A DNA stretch of 27,703 bases, taken from positions 1 to 27,703 of the forward strand of contig JBARRQ010000034.1 in NCBI GenBank assembly GCA_049644305.1, given 5' to 3'. The notes beneath the pieces are model-generated. The model worked only from the letters and a program-made list of their open reading frames with translations, made no database searches and was not told where the DNA came from. This DNA is from AC-32 sp049644305 (GTDB lineage: Bacteria; Actinomycetota; Thermoleophilia; Gaiellales; Gaiellaceae). The position numbers were made by a program, and so were the translations under genes. The stretch's first letter is position 1; each line of letters starts with the position of its first letter. Below, piece after piece: positions 1 through 8,258 of this stretch.

Positions 1-1
1 G

Positions 2-1015
2 CTCAACCCGCGTAGCGCTACGGGGGAGATCATCCCGACGTCGCTGAACGCGTCCGCCCTCCGCGACTCGGACGGTACGGTGATCGGCGCGATCGGCATC
101 CTGCGGGACATGCGGGAGCTCGACAAAGCGCGGGCCTACGCCGAGACCCTGATCAAGAACGCGCCGGACCCGGTGTTCGTCTCCGACCTGGAAGGCAAGA
201 TCCTCCAGACCAACAACGCGGTATCCGAGCTCCTCGGGTTCCGGCAGGACGAGGTGATCGAGCAGTCGCTCTCGCGGTTCATCTCGCCCGAAGAGACCCG
301 CGAGTTCCTCGCCGCCCTCCGCGAGGTCGTCGAGCGGGGCGTCACCCGGAACGTCCGCCTCAACCCGAAGAGCGCCGCCGGCGAGATCATTCCCACGGCG
401 CTCAACGCCTCGGCCCTGCGCGACGCCGAGGGCCGGGTCATCGGCGCCATCGGCATCCTCCGGGACATGCGCGAAATCGGCAAGGCCCGCGCCTACGCCG
501 AGGCCCTCATCAAGAACGCCCCGGACCCGGTGTTCGTCTCCGACCTCGAGGGCAAGATCCTCGAGGCGAACGACGCCGTCTCGGAGCTGCTCGGCTTCCG
601 CCGGGACGAGGTCGTCGAGCAGTCGCTCTCGCGCTTCATCAGCGAGGAGGAGACGCGCGAGTTCACCGCCGCTCTGCGCGAGGTGGTCGAGCGCGGCGTG
701 ACGCGCAATGCCCGCCTCAACCCGCGCGCGGCGACCGGCGAGGTGATCCCGACCAGCTTGAACGCCGCCGCCCTGCGCGACGGCGAGGGGAACGTGATCG
801 GCGCGATCGGCGTGCTCAGGGACATGCGCGCCTACGAGGAGGTCGTGCGCGACCTCGAGCAATCGAAGACCGAGCTGCAGGAGAAGATCCTCGACCTCGA
901 GAAGTTCGAGGAGGTCGTCGTCGGCCGCGAGCTGAAGATGATCAACCTCGAGAAGGAGCTCGAGCGTCTGCAGCGCGAGAACGAGAAGCTCGCCAGCGAG
1001 CGCGCCTCGGCCTGA
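2..1015 (+). CDS. Tandem PAS-domain protein, 5' truncated
   Basis: The reading frame is open from base 2, so the protein starts upstream of the window. It holds the tail of one PAS domain and two complete PAS copies with a repeat length of 357 bp (119 residues). Each copy has the same order: KARAYAE helix, NAPDPVFVSDLEGKIL, SELLGFR, SLSRFIS, VIGAIG. The two full copies are over 80% identical by eye. A C-terminal coiled coil follows (about 830-1010, Leu/Glu/Lys heptads). PAS domains sense ligands or mediate dimerisation, and this protein has no kinase or output domain of its own. Its stop overlaps the next start (TGATG), so it is very likely coupled to the kinase behind it as a sensor input. 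The ligand cannot be told from the sequence. Confidence 0.88.
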   Translation, partial: LNPRSATGEIIPTSLNASALRDSDGTVIGAIGILRDMRELDKARAYAETLIKNAPDPVFVSDLEGKILQTNNAVSELLGFRQDEVIEQSLSRFISPEETREFLAALREVVERGVTRNVRLNPKSAAGEIIPTALNASALRDAEGRVIGAIGILRDMREIGKARAYAEALIKNAPDPVFVSDLEGKILEANDAVSELLGFRRDEVVEQSLSRFISEEETREFTAALREVVERGVTRNARLNPRAATGEVIPTSLNAAALRDGEGNVIGAIGVLRDMRAYEEVVRDLEQSKTELQEKILDLEKFEEVVVGRELKMINLEKELERLQRENEKLASERASA

Positions 1016-2172
1016 TGGCAGCCGAGCCCGACTCGCTCCGGGAGGCGCCGGGCGGTAACGGCGCGGCCGACGGCGAGCCCGAGCTTGTCGCCCTCCAGGA
1101 GGAGATCGCCCATCTCGAGCACCGGGTTGCGAAGGAAGAGGAACGCCGTCGCGCCCTGCTCCACATCATGGGCGACCTCAACGAGTCGAATCGCAAGCTC
1201 GGCGATCAGCGCAAGGCGATGCTGCACATCCTCGGCGACTACGAGGACGACCGCAGCCGGCTGGCCCGGCAGACCGAGCGCCTCGACAACTCGCGCCGGG
1301 CGTTGCTGCACATCCTCAAGGACTCGCACGAGTCCAACCTGCGGCTAGGCGACAGCCGCAAGGCGATGATCCACATCATGGGTGACCTGCGCGAGACGAC
1401 CCAGGAGATGGAGCGGCGCGAGCAGGAGCTTCGGGAGAAGCAGGAGCAGCTGGTTCAGGCGGGCAAGTTGGCCACGCTCGGCGAGCTCACGACCGGGGTG
1501 GCGCACGAGCTGAACAACCCGCTCAACAACATCGGCCTCTTCGTCGGCAACGTCCTCGACCAGATGCGGTTGGGGCGCTTCGAGGGCGAGGCGGTCCTGC
1601 GGGAGCTCGAGAGCGCGATGGACCAGGTGCGCAAGGCGACGGCGATCATCTCCCATCTGCGTACTTTCGGCCGGGCCGCCCCCGTCACCATCGAGACGGT
1701 CGATGTCGACGAGGTGATCGAGAGGTCGCTGCTCTTGATGCAGGAGCAGCTGCGGCTGCGCGGGATCGAGGTCGAGCTCGACCTCTGCGCCGACGAGCTG
1801 ATTGTGCAGGGAAACGCAATTCAGCTCGAGCAGGTCTTCATCAACCTGCTCACCAACGCGCGCGACGCGCTCGCCGAAGCTCGTGGAAAGACGATCCGGA
1901 TAGGCACCGCGCGCGACGCGGAATGGATCAGGATCAGCTTCTCCGACACGGGCCCCGGCATCCCGCGCGAGCTGGAGCAGCGGATCTTCGATCCCTTCTT
2001 CACCACGAAGGAGGTCGGCACCGGCACCGGCCTCGGCTTGTCGATCACGTACAGCATCGTCAAGGAGCACGGCGGCCAGATCTCCGTCGAGCCGAAGCGG
2101 GGGCGCGGCGCGAGCTTCCTGATCGAGCTCCCCTTCGCCGACGAGCCCCCGCCTGAGAGGGCGCTCGCGTGA
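1015..2172 (+). CDS. Sensor histidine kinase with repetitive coiled-coil input
   Basis: Cytoplasmic histidine kinase of 385 residues with no membrane segment. Residues 25-150 form a long charged coiled coil with four copies of an [AM][LI]HI[LM] motif. HisKA follows with the H-box GVAHELNNPL (phospho-acceptor H164). The HATPase domain shows the N-box INLLTNARDAL (N281), G1 DTGPGIP (311-317), F-box IFDPFFTTK (324-332) and G2 GTGTGLGL. It should autophosphorylate on H164 and pass phosphate to a receiver, the obvious candidate being the REC domain of the next protein. Start ATG overlaps the previous stop by 1 nt, and its stop overlaps the next GTG by 4 nt, so this is one translational unit. The kinase assignment is firm; the signal is unknown. 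Confidence 0.93.
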   Translation: MAAEPDSLREAPGGNGAADGEPELVALQEEIAHLEHRVAKEEERRRALLHIMGDLNESNRKLGDQRKAMLHILGDYEDDRSRLARQTERLDNSRRALLHILKDSHESNLRLGDSRKAMIHIMGDLRETTQEMERREQELREKQEQLVQAGKLATLGELTTGVAHELNNPLNNIGLFVGNVLDQMRLGRFEGEAVLRELESAMDQVRKATAIISHLRTFGRAAPVTIETVDVDEVIERSLLLMQEQLRLRGIEVELDLCADELIVQGNAIQLEQVFINLLTNARDALAEARGKTIRIGTARDAEWIRISFSDTGPGIPRELEQRIFDPFFTTKEVGTGTGLGLSITYSIVKEHGGQISVEPKRGRGASFLIELPFADEPPPERALA

Positions 2173-3641
2173 ACGGCGACGCGAGAATCCTCATCGTCGA
2201 CGACGACACGGCTCTACTCGAGGCGCTGCCGCGGGCACTCAAGCTTCGTCTCAACGGAATCCAGATCGACACGTCCGACAACGCCGCGGACGCGCTGGAA
2301 CGGATCGAGAGCACCGACTACGACGCCGTCGTCACCGACATCAAGATGCCCGGGATGGACGGGCTCGCCGTGCTCGGCGAGATCAAACGGCTGCGCCCGA
2401 AGACGCCCACGGTCCTGATCACCGGCCACGGCGAGCACGACCTCGCGGTCCAGGCCCTCCGCGGCGGCGCATACGACTTCGTACAGAAGCCGATCGACCG
2501 CGAGTACTTCGTCGCCTCCCTCGAGCGCGCGATCGAGCTGCGCCGGCTCGAGCGGCAGGTCGAAGAACAGCGGCTGGCGCTCGAGCGACATGCGCGCGTG
2601 CTCGAGCATGTGGGTGACGGCGTGTTTCTCCTCGACGACGGAGTGATCCGTCACTGGAACCCAGCGGCGGAAGCGATCACGGGACTGTCGTCCGATGAGG
2701 TTCTGGGCAGTCGGATCGAGGACGCGCTCCCGGGATGGCCTGCAGTCGGGCCGCTCGTCCCGGTCGCGACGACTCCCGGCCCGGCCGGCACGGCGGCCAA
2801 GACACTCCCGCTCGAGCTCGGCGAGAAGGAGCTCTGGCTCTCGATCTCGGCGGTTAAGTTCGCGGACGGGATCGTGTACGCCTTCCGCAACGTGACCGAG
2901 GATCGCGCGCTCGAAGAACTGAAGGGCGAATTCGTCGCGACGGTCTCGCACGAGCTGCGGACACCGCTGGCCGCCATCTACGGCTCCGCGCAGACGCTGC
3001 ACCGCACCGACCTCGAGCTGGACGCCGGCACCAGGCTGCGGTTGCTCGAGGTGATCACGAGCGAGGCGGAGAGGCTGACGCGGATCGCGGACGAGATCCT
3101 GCTCGCGAACTCGCTCGACTCCAACCGGCTCAGGCTTGATCGCAGCGCCGTCGACGTCGGTTCGCTGACCCGCGAGGTGGTCGAGGAGATGCGCGCCTGC
3201 TTCGCGCATCGCGAGGAAATCTCGATCGAACTCTCCCGCGGGGACGGTCTCACAGCTGCTGTCGCAGACCCCGACCGGCTACGCCAGGTCCTGCTCAACC
3301 TGATCGACAACGCCGTGAAGTACTCGCCGGACGGGGGGCGCATCGAGATCGAGATCCAGCAGCGGGCGAACAGCGTCCGCGTCGCGATCCGGGACGAGGG
3401 CATCGGGATCCCGCAGGGGGAGCAGCAGCGAATCTTCGGCAAGTTCTACCGAGTGGACCCGCAGCTGAGCCGCGGCGTCGGCGGGACAGGCCTGGGGCTG
3501 TACATCTGCCGCGAGCTCGTCCGCCGGATGGCCGGGCGCATCTCGGTCGACTCACGCGAGGGCGAGGGAGCGACGTTCTTCGTCGACCTGCCACTTGCCC
3601 AGGTCCCGGCGAGGACCGCGAGCGCCGCAATTCCCGGCTAG
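2169..3641 (+). CDS. Hybrid REC-PAS-histidine kinase
   Basis: Protein of 490 residues with an N-terminal receiver: acidic pocket D11-D13, phospho-acceptor D57 in VVTDIKMPGMDG, T85 and K107. A short coiled coil and a PAS domain (about 140-245, HVGDGVFLLDDG, WNPAAEAITG) follow. Then comes HisKA with FVATVSHELRTPLAAIYG (H261) and a complete HATPase domain: N-box LLNLIDNAVKYS (N381), G1 DEGIGIP (409-415), F-box RIFGKFYR, G2 GGTGLGLY. The GTG start overlaps the preceding stop (GTGA). The REC is N-terminal, so it probably takes phosphate from the upstream kinase and controls this kinase's own activity. No DNA-binding or enzymatic output follows in the operon, so the final response regulator must lie elsewhere. 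Confidence 0.93.
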   Translation: MNGDARILIVDDDTALLEALPRALKLRLNGIQIDTSDNAADALERIESTDYDAVVTDIKMPGMDGLAVLGEIKRLRPKTPTVLITGHGEHDLAVQALRGGAYDFVQKPIDREYFVASLERAIELRRLERQVEEQRLALERHARVLEHVGDGVFLLDDGVIRHWNPAAEAITGLSSDEVLGSRIEDALPGWPAVGPLVPVATTPGPAGTAAKTLPLELGEKELWLSISAVKFADGIVYAFRNVTEDRALEELKGEFVATVSHELRTPLAAIYGSAQTLHRTDLELDAGTRLRLLEVITSEAERLTRIADEILLANSLDSNRLRLDRSAVDVGSLTREVVEEMRACFAHREEISIELSRGDGLTAAVADPDRLRQVLLNLIDNAVKYSPDGGRIEIEIQQRANSVRVAIRDEGIGIPQGEQQRIFGKFYRVDPQLSRGVGGTGLGLYICRELVRRMAGRISVDSREGEGATFFVDLPLAQVPARTASAAIPG

Positions 3642-3655
3642 ACCGGCGCTCCTCC

Positions 3656-3684
3656 TTGACGGCCTCTGCGGCCACGGGTACGTT
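3656..3684 (+). promoter_or_regulatory. Promoter of CSLREA protein gene (TTGACG-N17-TACGTT)
   Basis: The -35 element TTGACG (3656-3661) is separated by exactly 17 bp from the -10 element TACGTT (3679-3684). The ATG at 3697 is 12 nt after the -10, which leaves a leader of only about 5 nt with no ribosome-binding site. This is the best -35/-10 pair in the window and fixes the downstream start. Confidence 0.7.
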
Positions 3685-3696
3685 CGCCGCACGCCG

Positions 3697-5457
3697 ATGA
3701 GGTTCTTGGCTGGGGTCGTTCTTGTCGTGGTGGTTGCGCTTACCGGCGCATCGAACGCCCCTGCGGCGACGACGTTCACCGTGACGCGGACCGACGACCC
3801 AACCCCGAACGGCTGCGACTCCGACTGCTCGCTTCGGGAGGCCGTCCTCGCCTCCAACGCGGGCGCGGGCGGCGACACGATCGTGCTCCCGGCCGGCCAT
3901 TACCGGCTGGGCATCGCCGGCGCCGGTGAAGACGCAGCGGCCACCGGCGACCTCGACCTGACGAAGAGCGTCACGATCACGGGCGCGGGAGCGCGCTCGA
4001 CCGTGATCGACGCGATGGGGACCGACCGCGTCCTCGACGTCCAGACCGGCGTCACCGCCCTGATCTCGGATGTCACGATCGCCGGCGGCCAAGTCGCGGG
4101 CGACGGGGCGGGGGTCCGGAACGCAGGGACGCTGACCCTCGTGCGGGACGCGATCGTCCGGAATCACGCATCGGGGGCAGGAGGCGCGATCGAGTCCACC
4201 GGTCCGGCCTTGACGGTCACGCAGTCGACAATCGCGGGAAACGAGGCCAACGGAAACGGAGGCGGGGTCGACTTCCTCAATTCGCTGACGGTCGCGGACA
4301 GCACGATCAGCGCGAACGTGGCAGGCAGCCCGGCCGCGAACGGCTACGGGGGCGGGATCGAGGGCGGAGGCGGCGCCACGCTCATGATCAGGAGCGCGAC
4401 GGTCAGCGGGAACCAGGCTTTCAATCCGCTCAAGTCGGCCGCCGGCCTCGACTCGACGGGGACGGCCCAGAACACGATCGTCGCGCACAACGTCGCGTAC
4501 CTGAACGACCAAAGCGCGGCAGCCGAGTCCAACTGCGGCGTCTCACCGACATCGCTGGGAAACAACCTCTCCGACACCGCCGCCTGCGGCTTCACCCAAG
4601 CGACCGATCACCAGGGCGCTCCCGTGTTGCTCGCCCCCCTCGCGGACAACGGCGGGCCCACCGACACCGAGGCGCTGCCGGCCGGGAGCCCGGCGGTCGA
4701 TGCGGGAGCCGGCTGCCCGGCGACCGACCAGCGGGGGGTCACGCGACCGCGCGGGAGCGCCTGTGACATCGGCGCCTACGAGGTCGCGCCGCCGGTCGTT
4801 GCCACTGGAGCCGCCTCGGCGATTTCCTTCACCGGGGCAGTCTTGACAGGCACCGTCGACCCGAGCCTCAGGGAGACGACCGCGACCTTCGACTACGGGA
4901 CGACGACCGCCTACGGCTCGACCCTGCCCCTCGGAATCGTCGGTTCCGGCAGCGGCGCCGTCCAGGTCACTGCGGCTCTGAGCGGCCTGCGCCAGGGCGT
5001 GACCTACCACTTCCGGCTCGTGGCGGCGAACGCCGAGGGCACGACCGTGGGCGCGGATCAGAGCTTCACGACCCTCGACAAGACGCCTCCCGTGCTGAGC
5101 CTCCTGCGGGTCCTCCCCGGCCTCTTCCATCGGGCGAACGGCGCGACCCTCAGCTTGCGGCTCTCGGAGCGGGCGACCGTCACCTTCAGGATCGACCACG
5201 TCCTCACCGGAACGAAGCGCAAAGGCAGCTGCGTCGTCCGCGGGAAGCGGTCTCGTGGAAGGACGTGCACGTACTACCTCCCCGTGCCGGGGAGCTTCAC
5301 CCAGGCCGGCGTGGCGGGGACGAACGAGTTCCACTTCGACGCGACCGTCGGTGGGAGGCAGCTCCTCCCCGGCGCGTACCGGCTACGGGCGAGCCCTCGC
5401 GACACCGCCGGCAACCTGGGCAAGACCGTTGTGACGGCCTTCCGCGTGCTTCGCTAG
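3697..5457 (+). CDS. Secreted CSLREA / choice-of-anchor Q protein with Fn3-like domain
   Basis: The ATG at 3697 is chosen because it begins a clean signal peptide (MRFLAGVVLVVVVALTGASN, cleavage near APAA) just after a promoter. In-frame starts upstream would bury that signal in an arginine-rich tail. The 586-residue product carries the CSLREA motif (CDSDCSLREAV, residues 41-50), then a right-handed parallel beta-helix with repeated T/S-I-x-G-N rungs (about 60-290). A choice-of-anchor Q region ends in ACDIGAYE (about 350-360), followed by an Fn3-like domain (366-460, TGTVDPS, YHFRLVAANAEG) and a C-terminal beta-domain (464-586, DTAGN). Such proteins are exported and presumed to act at the cell surface or bind polysaccharide. 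No anchor is visible and no catalytic residues can be named. Confidence 0.85.
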   Translation: MRFLAGVVLVVVVALTGASNAPAATTFTVTRTDDPTPNGCDSDCSLREAVLASNAGAGGDTIVLPAGHYRLGIAGAGEDAAATGDLDLTKSVTITGAGARSTVIDAMGTDRVLDVQTGVTALISDVTIAGGQVAGDGAGVRNAGTLTLVRDAIVRNHASGAGGAIESTGPALTVTQSTIAGNEANGNGGGVDFLNSLTVADSTISANVAGSPAANGYGGGIEGGGGATLMIRSATVSGNQAFNPLKSAAGLDSTGTAQNTIVAHNVAYLNDQSAAAESNCGVSPTSLGNNLSDTAACGFTQATDHQGAPVLLAPLADNGGPTDTEALPAGSPAVDAGAGCPATDQRGVTRPRGSACDIGAYEVAPPVVATGAASAISFTGAVLTGTVDPSLRETTATFDYGTTTAYGSTLPLGIVGSGSGAVQVTAALSGLRQGVTYHFRLVAANAEGTTVGADQSFTTLDKTPPVLSLLRVLPGLFHRANGATLSLRLSERATVTFRIDHVLTGTKRKGSCVVRGKRSRGRTCTYYLPVPGSFTQAGVAGTNEFHFDATVGGRQLLPGAYRLRASPRDTAGNLGKTVVTAFRVLR

Positions 5458-5497
5458 CCACGCTCTGAGGGCAAGTCCCTCAGCCAGAGCCCAAACG

Positions 5498-5503
5498 TAC
5501 GAT
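5498..5503 (+). promoter_or_regulatory. Putative -10 element (TACGAT), leaderless DUF72 gene
   Basis: TACGAT followed by 7 nt and then ATG (5511). No convincing -35 and no ribosome-binding site are visible. Read as a leaderless promoter by analogy with the other genes in this window. Confidence 0.45.
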
Positions 5504-5510
5504 GGCGGTC

Positions 5511-6470
5511 ATGGCCGCGGCAATCCGCATCGGAACCTGCTCCTGGGCAGACGAGTCGCTGACGCGCTACTTCTACCCGCCCCAGGTGAAGGGCGCCGAA
5601 GAGCGTCTGCGGTACTACGCGGAGCGCTTTGACACCGTCGAGGCGAACTCGACCTACTACCGGCTGCCGACCCGCGAGATGGTCGAGCGCTGGGCCGAGC
5701 GCACGCCCACGGGCTTCATCATGCACGTGAAGGCGTTCGGCGTGATGACACGCCACCCGGTGAAGGTCGAGCAGCTCCCGATCGATCTCCGCGACGAAGC
5801 GCCCGCGGACGAGCGAGGCCGCGTCGACCGCCCGCCGCGCGAATTCCGGACAGAGGTTTTCCGTCGCTTCCACGAGGCGCTCGAGCCGCTGCGCGAGGCC
5901 GGCAAGCTCGGAGGGATCCTCATGCAGTTTCCGCCCTACATCGTGCCGAAGCCGGCGTCGCTCGGCTACCTCGAGTGGGCACAGGATCAGCTCGCCGGAG
6001 ACGAGATGCTGGTCGAGTTCCGCCACGCGAGCTGGCTGGACGACGAGCACCGGGCCGAGACGCTCGGCTTCCTCGAGCGCCACGGCATGACCTACGTGAT
6101 CGTCGATGCGCCGCGGCTCGAGAGCCGCAATGTCCTCCCAACGGTCGTCGCCACCACGAGCCCGACCTCCTACGTGCGCTTCCACGGCCGAAACGCCGAG
6201 ACCTGGAACAAGCGCGTCAGGACCGCCGCGGAACGGTTCGACTACCTCTACTCCGAAGAGGAGCTGCGCGAGTGCGTGCCGACGCTTGGCGACCTTGCCG
6301 AGAAGGCCGAGAGCGTCTACGCGATGTTCAACAACAACGGCCGCTCGACGATCCCGTCGCCGGGGCTCGGGGAGCACGCCGAGGGCGAGACCGTGGCACA
6401 GGCACCGGTGAACGCGGAGATGCTGCGCCGGCTGCTGCTCGAGGCGAAGCTTCCCGCAACCGTCCCCTAG
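5511..6470 (+). CDS. DUF72 (YecE-like) family protein
   Basis: The product begins with IRIGTCSWADES and continues with YFYPP, YAERFDTVEANSTYYRLP and FIMHVKAF, the hallmarks of the DUF72 TIM-barrel family (YecE). YVRFHGR and YAMFNNN near the C-terminus fit the family too. Its biochemical activity is not established. I chose the ATG at 5511 (319 residues) because a TACGAT hexamer at 5498-5503 lies exactly 7 nt before it, the leaderless geometry seen repeatedly here. The ATG at 5502 overlaps that hexamer and would add three residues. Length is somewhat above the usual 240-300 because of an insert (DEAPADERGRVDRPPREF) often present in actinobacterial members. It stands alone, after the CSLREA gene and before the esterase pair. 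Confidence 0.88.
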   Translation: MAAAIRIGTCSWADESLTRYFYPPQVKGAEERLRYYAERFDTVEANSTYYRLPTREMVERWAERTPTGFIMHVKAFGVMTRHPVKVEQLPIDLRDEAPADERGRVDRPPREFRTEVFRRFHEALEPLREAGKLGGILMQFPPYIVPKPASLGYLEWAQDQLAGDEMLVEFRHASWLDDEHRAETLGFLERHGMTYVIVDAPRLESRNVLPTVVATTSPTSYVRFHGRNAETWNKRVRTAAERFDYLYSEEELRECVPTLGDLAEKAESVYAMFNNNGRSTIPSPGLGEHAEGETVAQAPVNAEMLRRLLLEAKLPATVP

Positions 6471-6520
6471 GGCCCCCGCGGTATCGACGCTGACCACCCG
6501 GCACGTAGCATCCCTCGGGG

Positions 6521-6586
6521 ATGAATGCCAACGTGTCGACCGGAAAGCTCGGACGGCTGAAGGCGACTCCGGGAGTGGTGCCTTAG
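6521..6586 (+). CDS. 21-codon upstream ORF coupled to the esterase
   Basis: ATG at 6521 opens a 21-codon frame (begins MNANVSTGKLGRLK) that ends in TAG at 6584-6586. The last base of that stop is the first base of the esterase GTG (TAGTG). A TAGCAT hexamer (6506-6511) sits 9 nt before the ATG, so the transcript would begin almost at this codon. No Shine-Dalgarno is visible in front of the esterase, so its translation may depend on ribosomes finishing this ORF. The peptide is basic and not hydrophobic, and I recognise no family. It may be a leader/coupling ORF rather than a functional peptide. Confidence 0.4.
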   Translation: MNANVSTGKLGRLKATPGVVP

Positions 6587-7608
6587 TGGAGCCGTGGTCC
6601 TACGAGCTGGCCGGCCGCTTCGACGAGCACGTCTTCGAGAGCGCGGTCCTGAAGGACAACCCCCTCGGCGACCCGCACGTGCGCCCGCTCTGGGTCTACG
6701 TCCCCCCGGGTTACGACGACGAGCCGGAGGGGCGGTACCCGTCGATCTACATCATCCAAGGCCTCACCGGGCAGCTCGACGCGTGGCGTAACCGGACGCC
6801 CTTCCGCCGGAACCTCCCGGAGTTGGCCGACCAGCTCTTCGCGAGCGAAGGGTCGCCGCCCTGCCTGCTCGTCTTCGTGGACGCCTGGACGTCGCTCGGC
6901 GGGAGCCAGTTCATCGACTCGCCGGGGACCGGCCGCTACCACACCTACATCTGCGACGAGCTCGTGCCGTGGGTCGACTCCAACTACCGAACGCAGCCCG
7001 AGGCATCACACCGTGGGATCGCCGGCAAGTCGAGCGGCGGCTACGGGGCGATGGTCAACCCGATGCTCCGCCCGGACATCTTCGGCGGGCTCGCAACCCA
7101 CGCCGGCGACGCGCTCTTCGAGATGTGCTACCTACCCGACTTCCGCAAGTCGGTGCGCACGCTGCGCGACAGCTACGAGGGGTCGTTCGCACGCTTCTGG
7201 GAGGACTTCCGGAGCCGGCCCGCCTTCTCGAAGGAGACCGACCACACGCTCCTGAACGACTGGTGCATGGCGGCCTGCTACTCGGCGGACGAGGACGGCA
7301 CCGTCCACCTGCCCTACGACACGGAGACGGGCCGGCTGCAGTCCGAGGTCTGGGATCGCTGGCTCGCCTGGGATCCCGTCCGAATGGTGCCTGGCCACGC
7401 CGATGCGCTCCGGTCGCTGAAGGCGATCTACATCGATGCCGGCAAGCGGGACCAGTTCTACCTCGACCTGGGGGCGGAGGCATTCCGTCGTGAGCTGGAG
7501 GCGATCGGGGTGACCGACGTCTTCTTCGAGCTCTTCGACGCGACCCACTCGGCGATCGAGTACCGGTACCCGCTCGCGATCAAGTACCTGGCGGAACGCC
7601 TGGCGTGA
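6586..7608 (+). CDS. Putative esterase (alpha/beta hydrolase, esterase-D-like family)
   Basis: Product of 340 residues resembling the putative-esterase family (PF00756-like: esterase D, antigen 85, enterochelin esterase). Visible are the strand YPSIYIIQGLTG (51-62), the oxyanion/lid region VDAWTSLGGSQF, the nucleophile elbow AGKSSGGYGA with S149 in GxSxG (147-151), THAGDALFEM after it, and the C-terminal catalytic-type histidine in DATHSAIEYRY (H321). The acid is likely an Asp in the stretch around YIDAGKRDQFY. There is no signal peptide, so a cytoplasmic enzyme is expected; the substrate is unknown. The GTG start overlaps the stop of a 21-codon upstream ORF, and the stop overlaps the amidase start (GTGA). 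Confidence 0.87.
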   Translation: MEPWSYELAGRFDEHVFESAVLKDNPLGDPHVRPLWVYVPPGYDDEPEGRYPSIYIIQGLTGQLDAWRNRTPFRRNLPELADQLFASEGSPPCLLVFVDAWTSLGGSQFIDSPGTGRYHTYICDELVPWVDSNYRTQPEASHRGIAGKSSGGYGAMVNPMLRPDIFGGLATHAGDALFEMCYLPDFRKSVRTLRDSYEGSFARFWEDFRSRPAFSKETDHTLLNDWCMAACYSADEDGTVHLPYDTETGRLQSEVWDRWLAWDPVRMVPGHADALRSLKAIYIDAGKRDQFYLDLGAEAFRRELEAIGVTDVFFELFDATHSAIEYRYPLAIKYLAERLA

Positions 7609-8258
7609 TCGCCGCCTCCGCGGTCGCGGCCGCCGCACTGATCTGCCTCGACCCTGGGCACGGAACGCCACCGGCGGTCGGCCGCCAGACGGAGCCAATT
7701 GGGCCTGGGTCGCACGTGCTGAAGATCAAGGACGGCGGAGGCGCGCCCGGTGAGGCCGGAGTCGCCCTGGCGATCGCCAGACGAACGAGAGCACTGCTGG
7801 TCTCACGCGGCTATCGCGTCGCGATGACCCGCACCGGGCCGACCTTCCGCTACGGCAGCGGGGGCAACATCGCCCGGGCGGATTTCTGCAACCGGCGCCA
7901 CGCGGCGCTCATGGTGCGCATCCACGCGGACGGGTCGCCCGACCCAGGGCTCCACGGCGTCTCGACCCTCGTCCCTGCCTGGCACCGCGGCTGGACGGAC
8001 GACATCTACGGCCCGAGCGTCGCCGCCGGCCGGGCGATCCAGAAGGCCGTCGTCGCCGCAACCGGCGCGGCTGACCGCGGTATCGTCCAGCGCTCGGACT
8101 TGACGGGGTTCAACTGGTCGAACGTGCCGGCTGTGCTCGTCGAGACAGGTTTCCTCTCGAACTCGACCGACCGGCGGCTTCTACACACCGGCGCCTACCA
8201 GCAACGCGTCGCCCGCGGGCTCGTGAACGGCGTCGCCGCGTTCGTGCGACGACGTTAG
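7605..8258 (+). CDS. N-acetylmuramoyl-L-alanine amidase (Amidase_3 type)
   Basis: A 217-residue zinc amidase that would cut the amide bond between MurNAc and L-alanine in peptidoglycan. Zn ligands are visible as DPGHG (H19), GEAG (E50) and RIHADGS (H107), and the catalytic glutamate is in LVETGFLSN (E180). ICLDPGHG and VAMTR are typical of the AmiC/CwlM/Amidase_3 fold. The N-terminus is a short hydrophobic run (about residues 2-14) with no basic n-region, so export is doubtful unless translation starts elsewhere; it may be a degenerate signal. The GTG start overlaps the esterase stop by 4 nt (GTGA). The 3' end overlaps the convergent gene by 4 nt (TTAG). Confidence 0.9.
   Translation: MIAASAVAAAALICLDPGHGTPPAVGRQTEPIGPGSHVLKIKDGGGAPGEAGVALAIARRTRALLVSRGYRVAMTRTGPTFRYGSGGNIARADFCNRRHAALMVRIHADGSPDPGLHGVSTLVPAWHRGWTDDIYGPSVAAGRAIQKAVVAATGAADRGIVQRSDLTGFNWSNVPAVLVETGFLSNSTDRRLLHTGAYQQRVARGLVNGVAAFVRRR

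Noticed and set aside
3295..4512. 405-codon minus-strand frame across the kinase end and CSLREA gene
   Set aside because: It crosses two well-supported plus-strand genes and a strong promoter and resembles no family.
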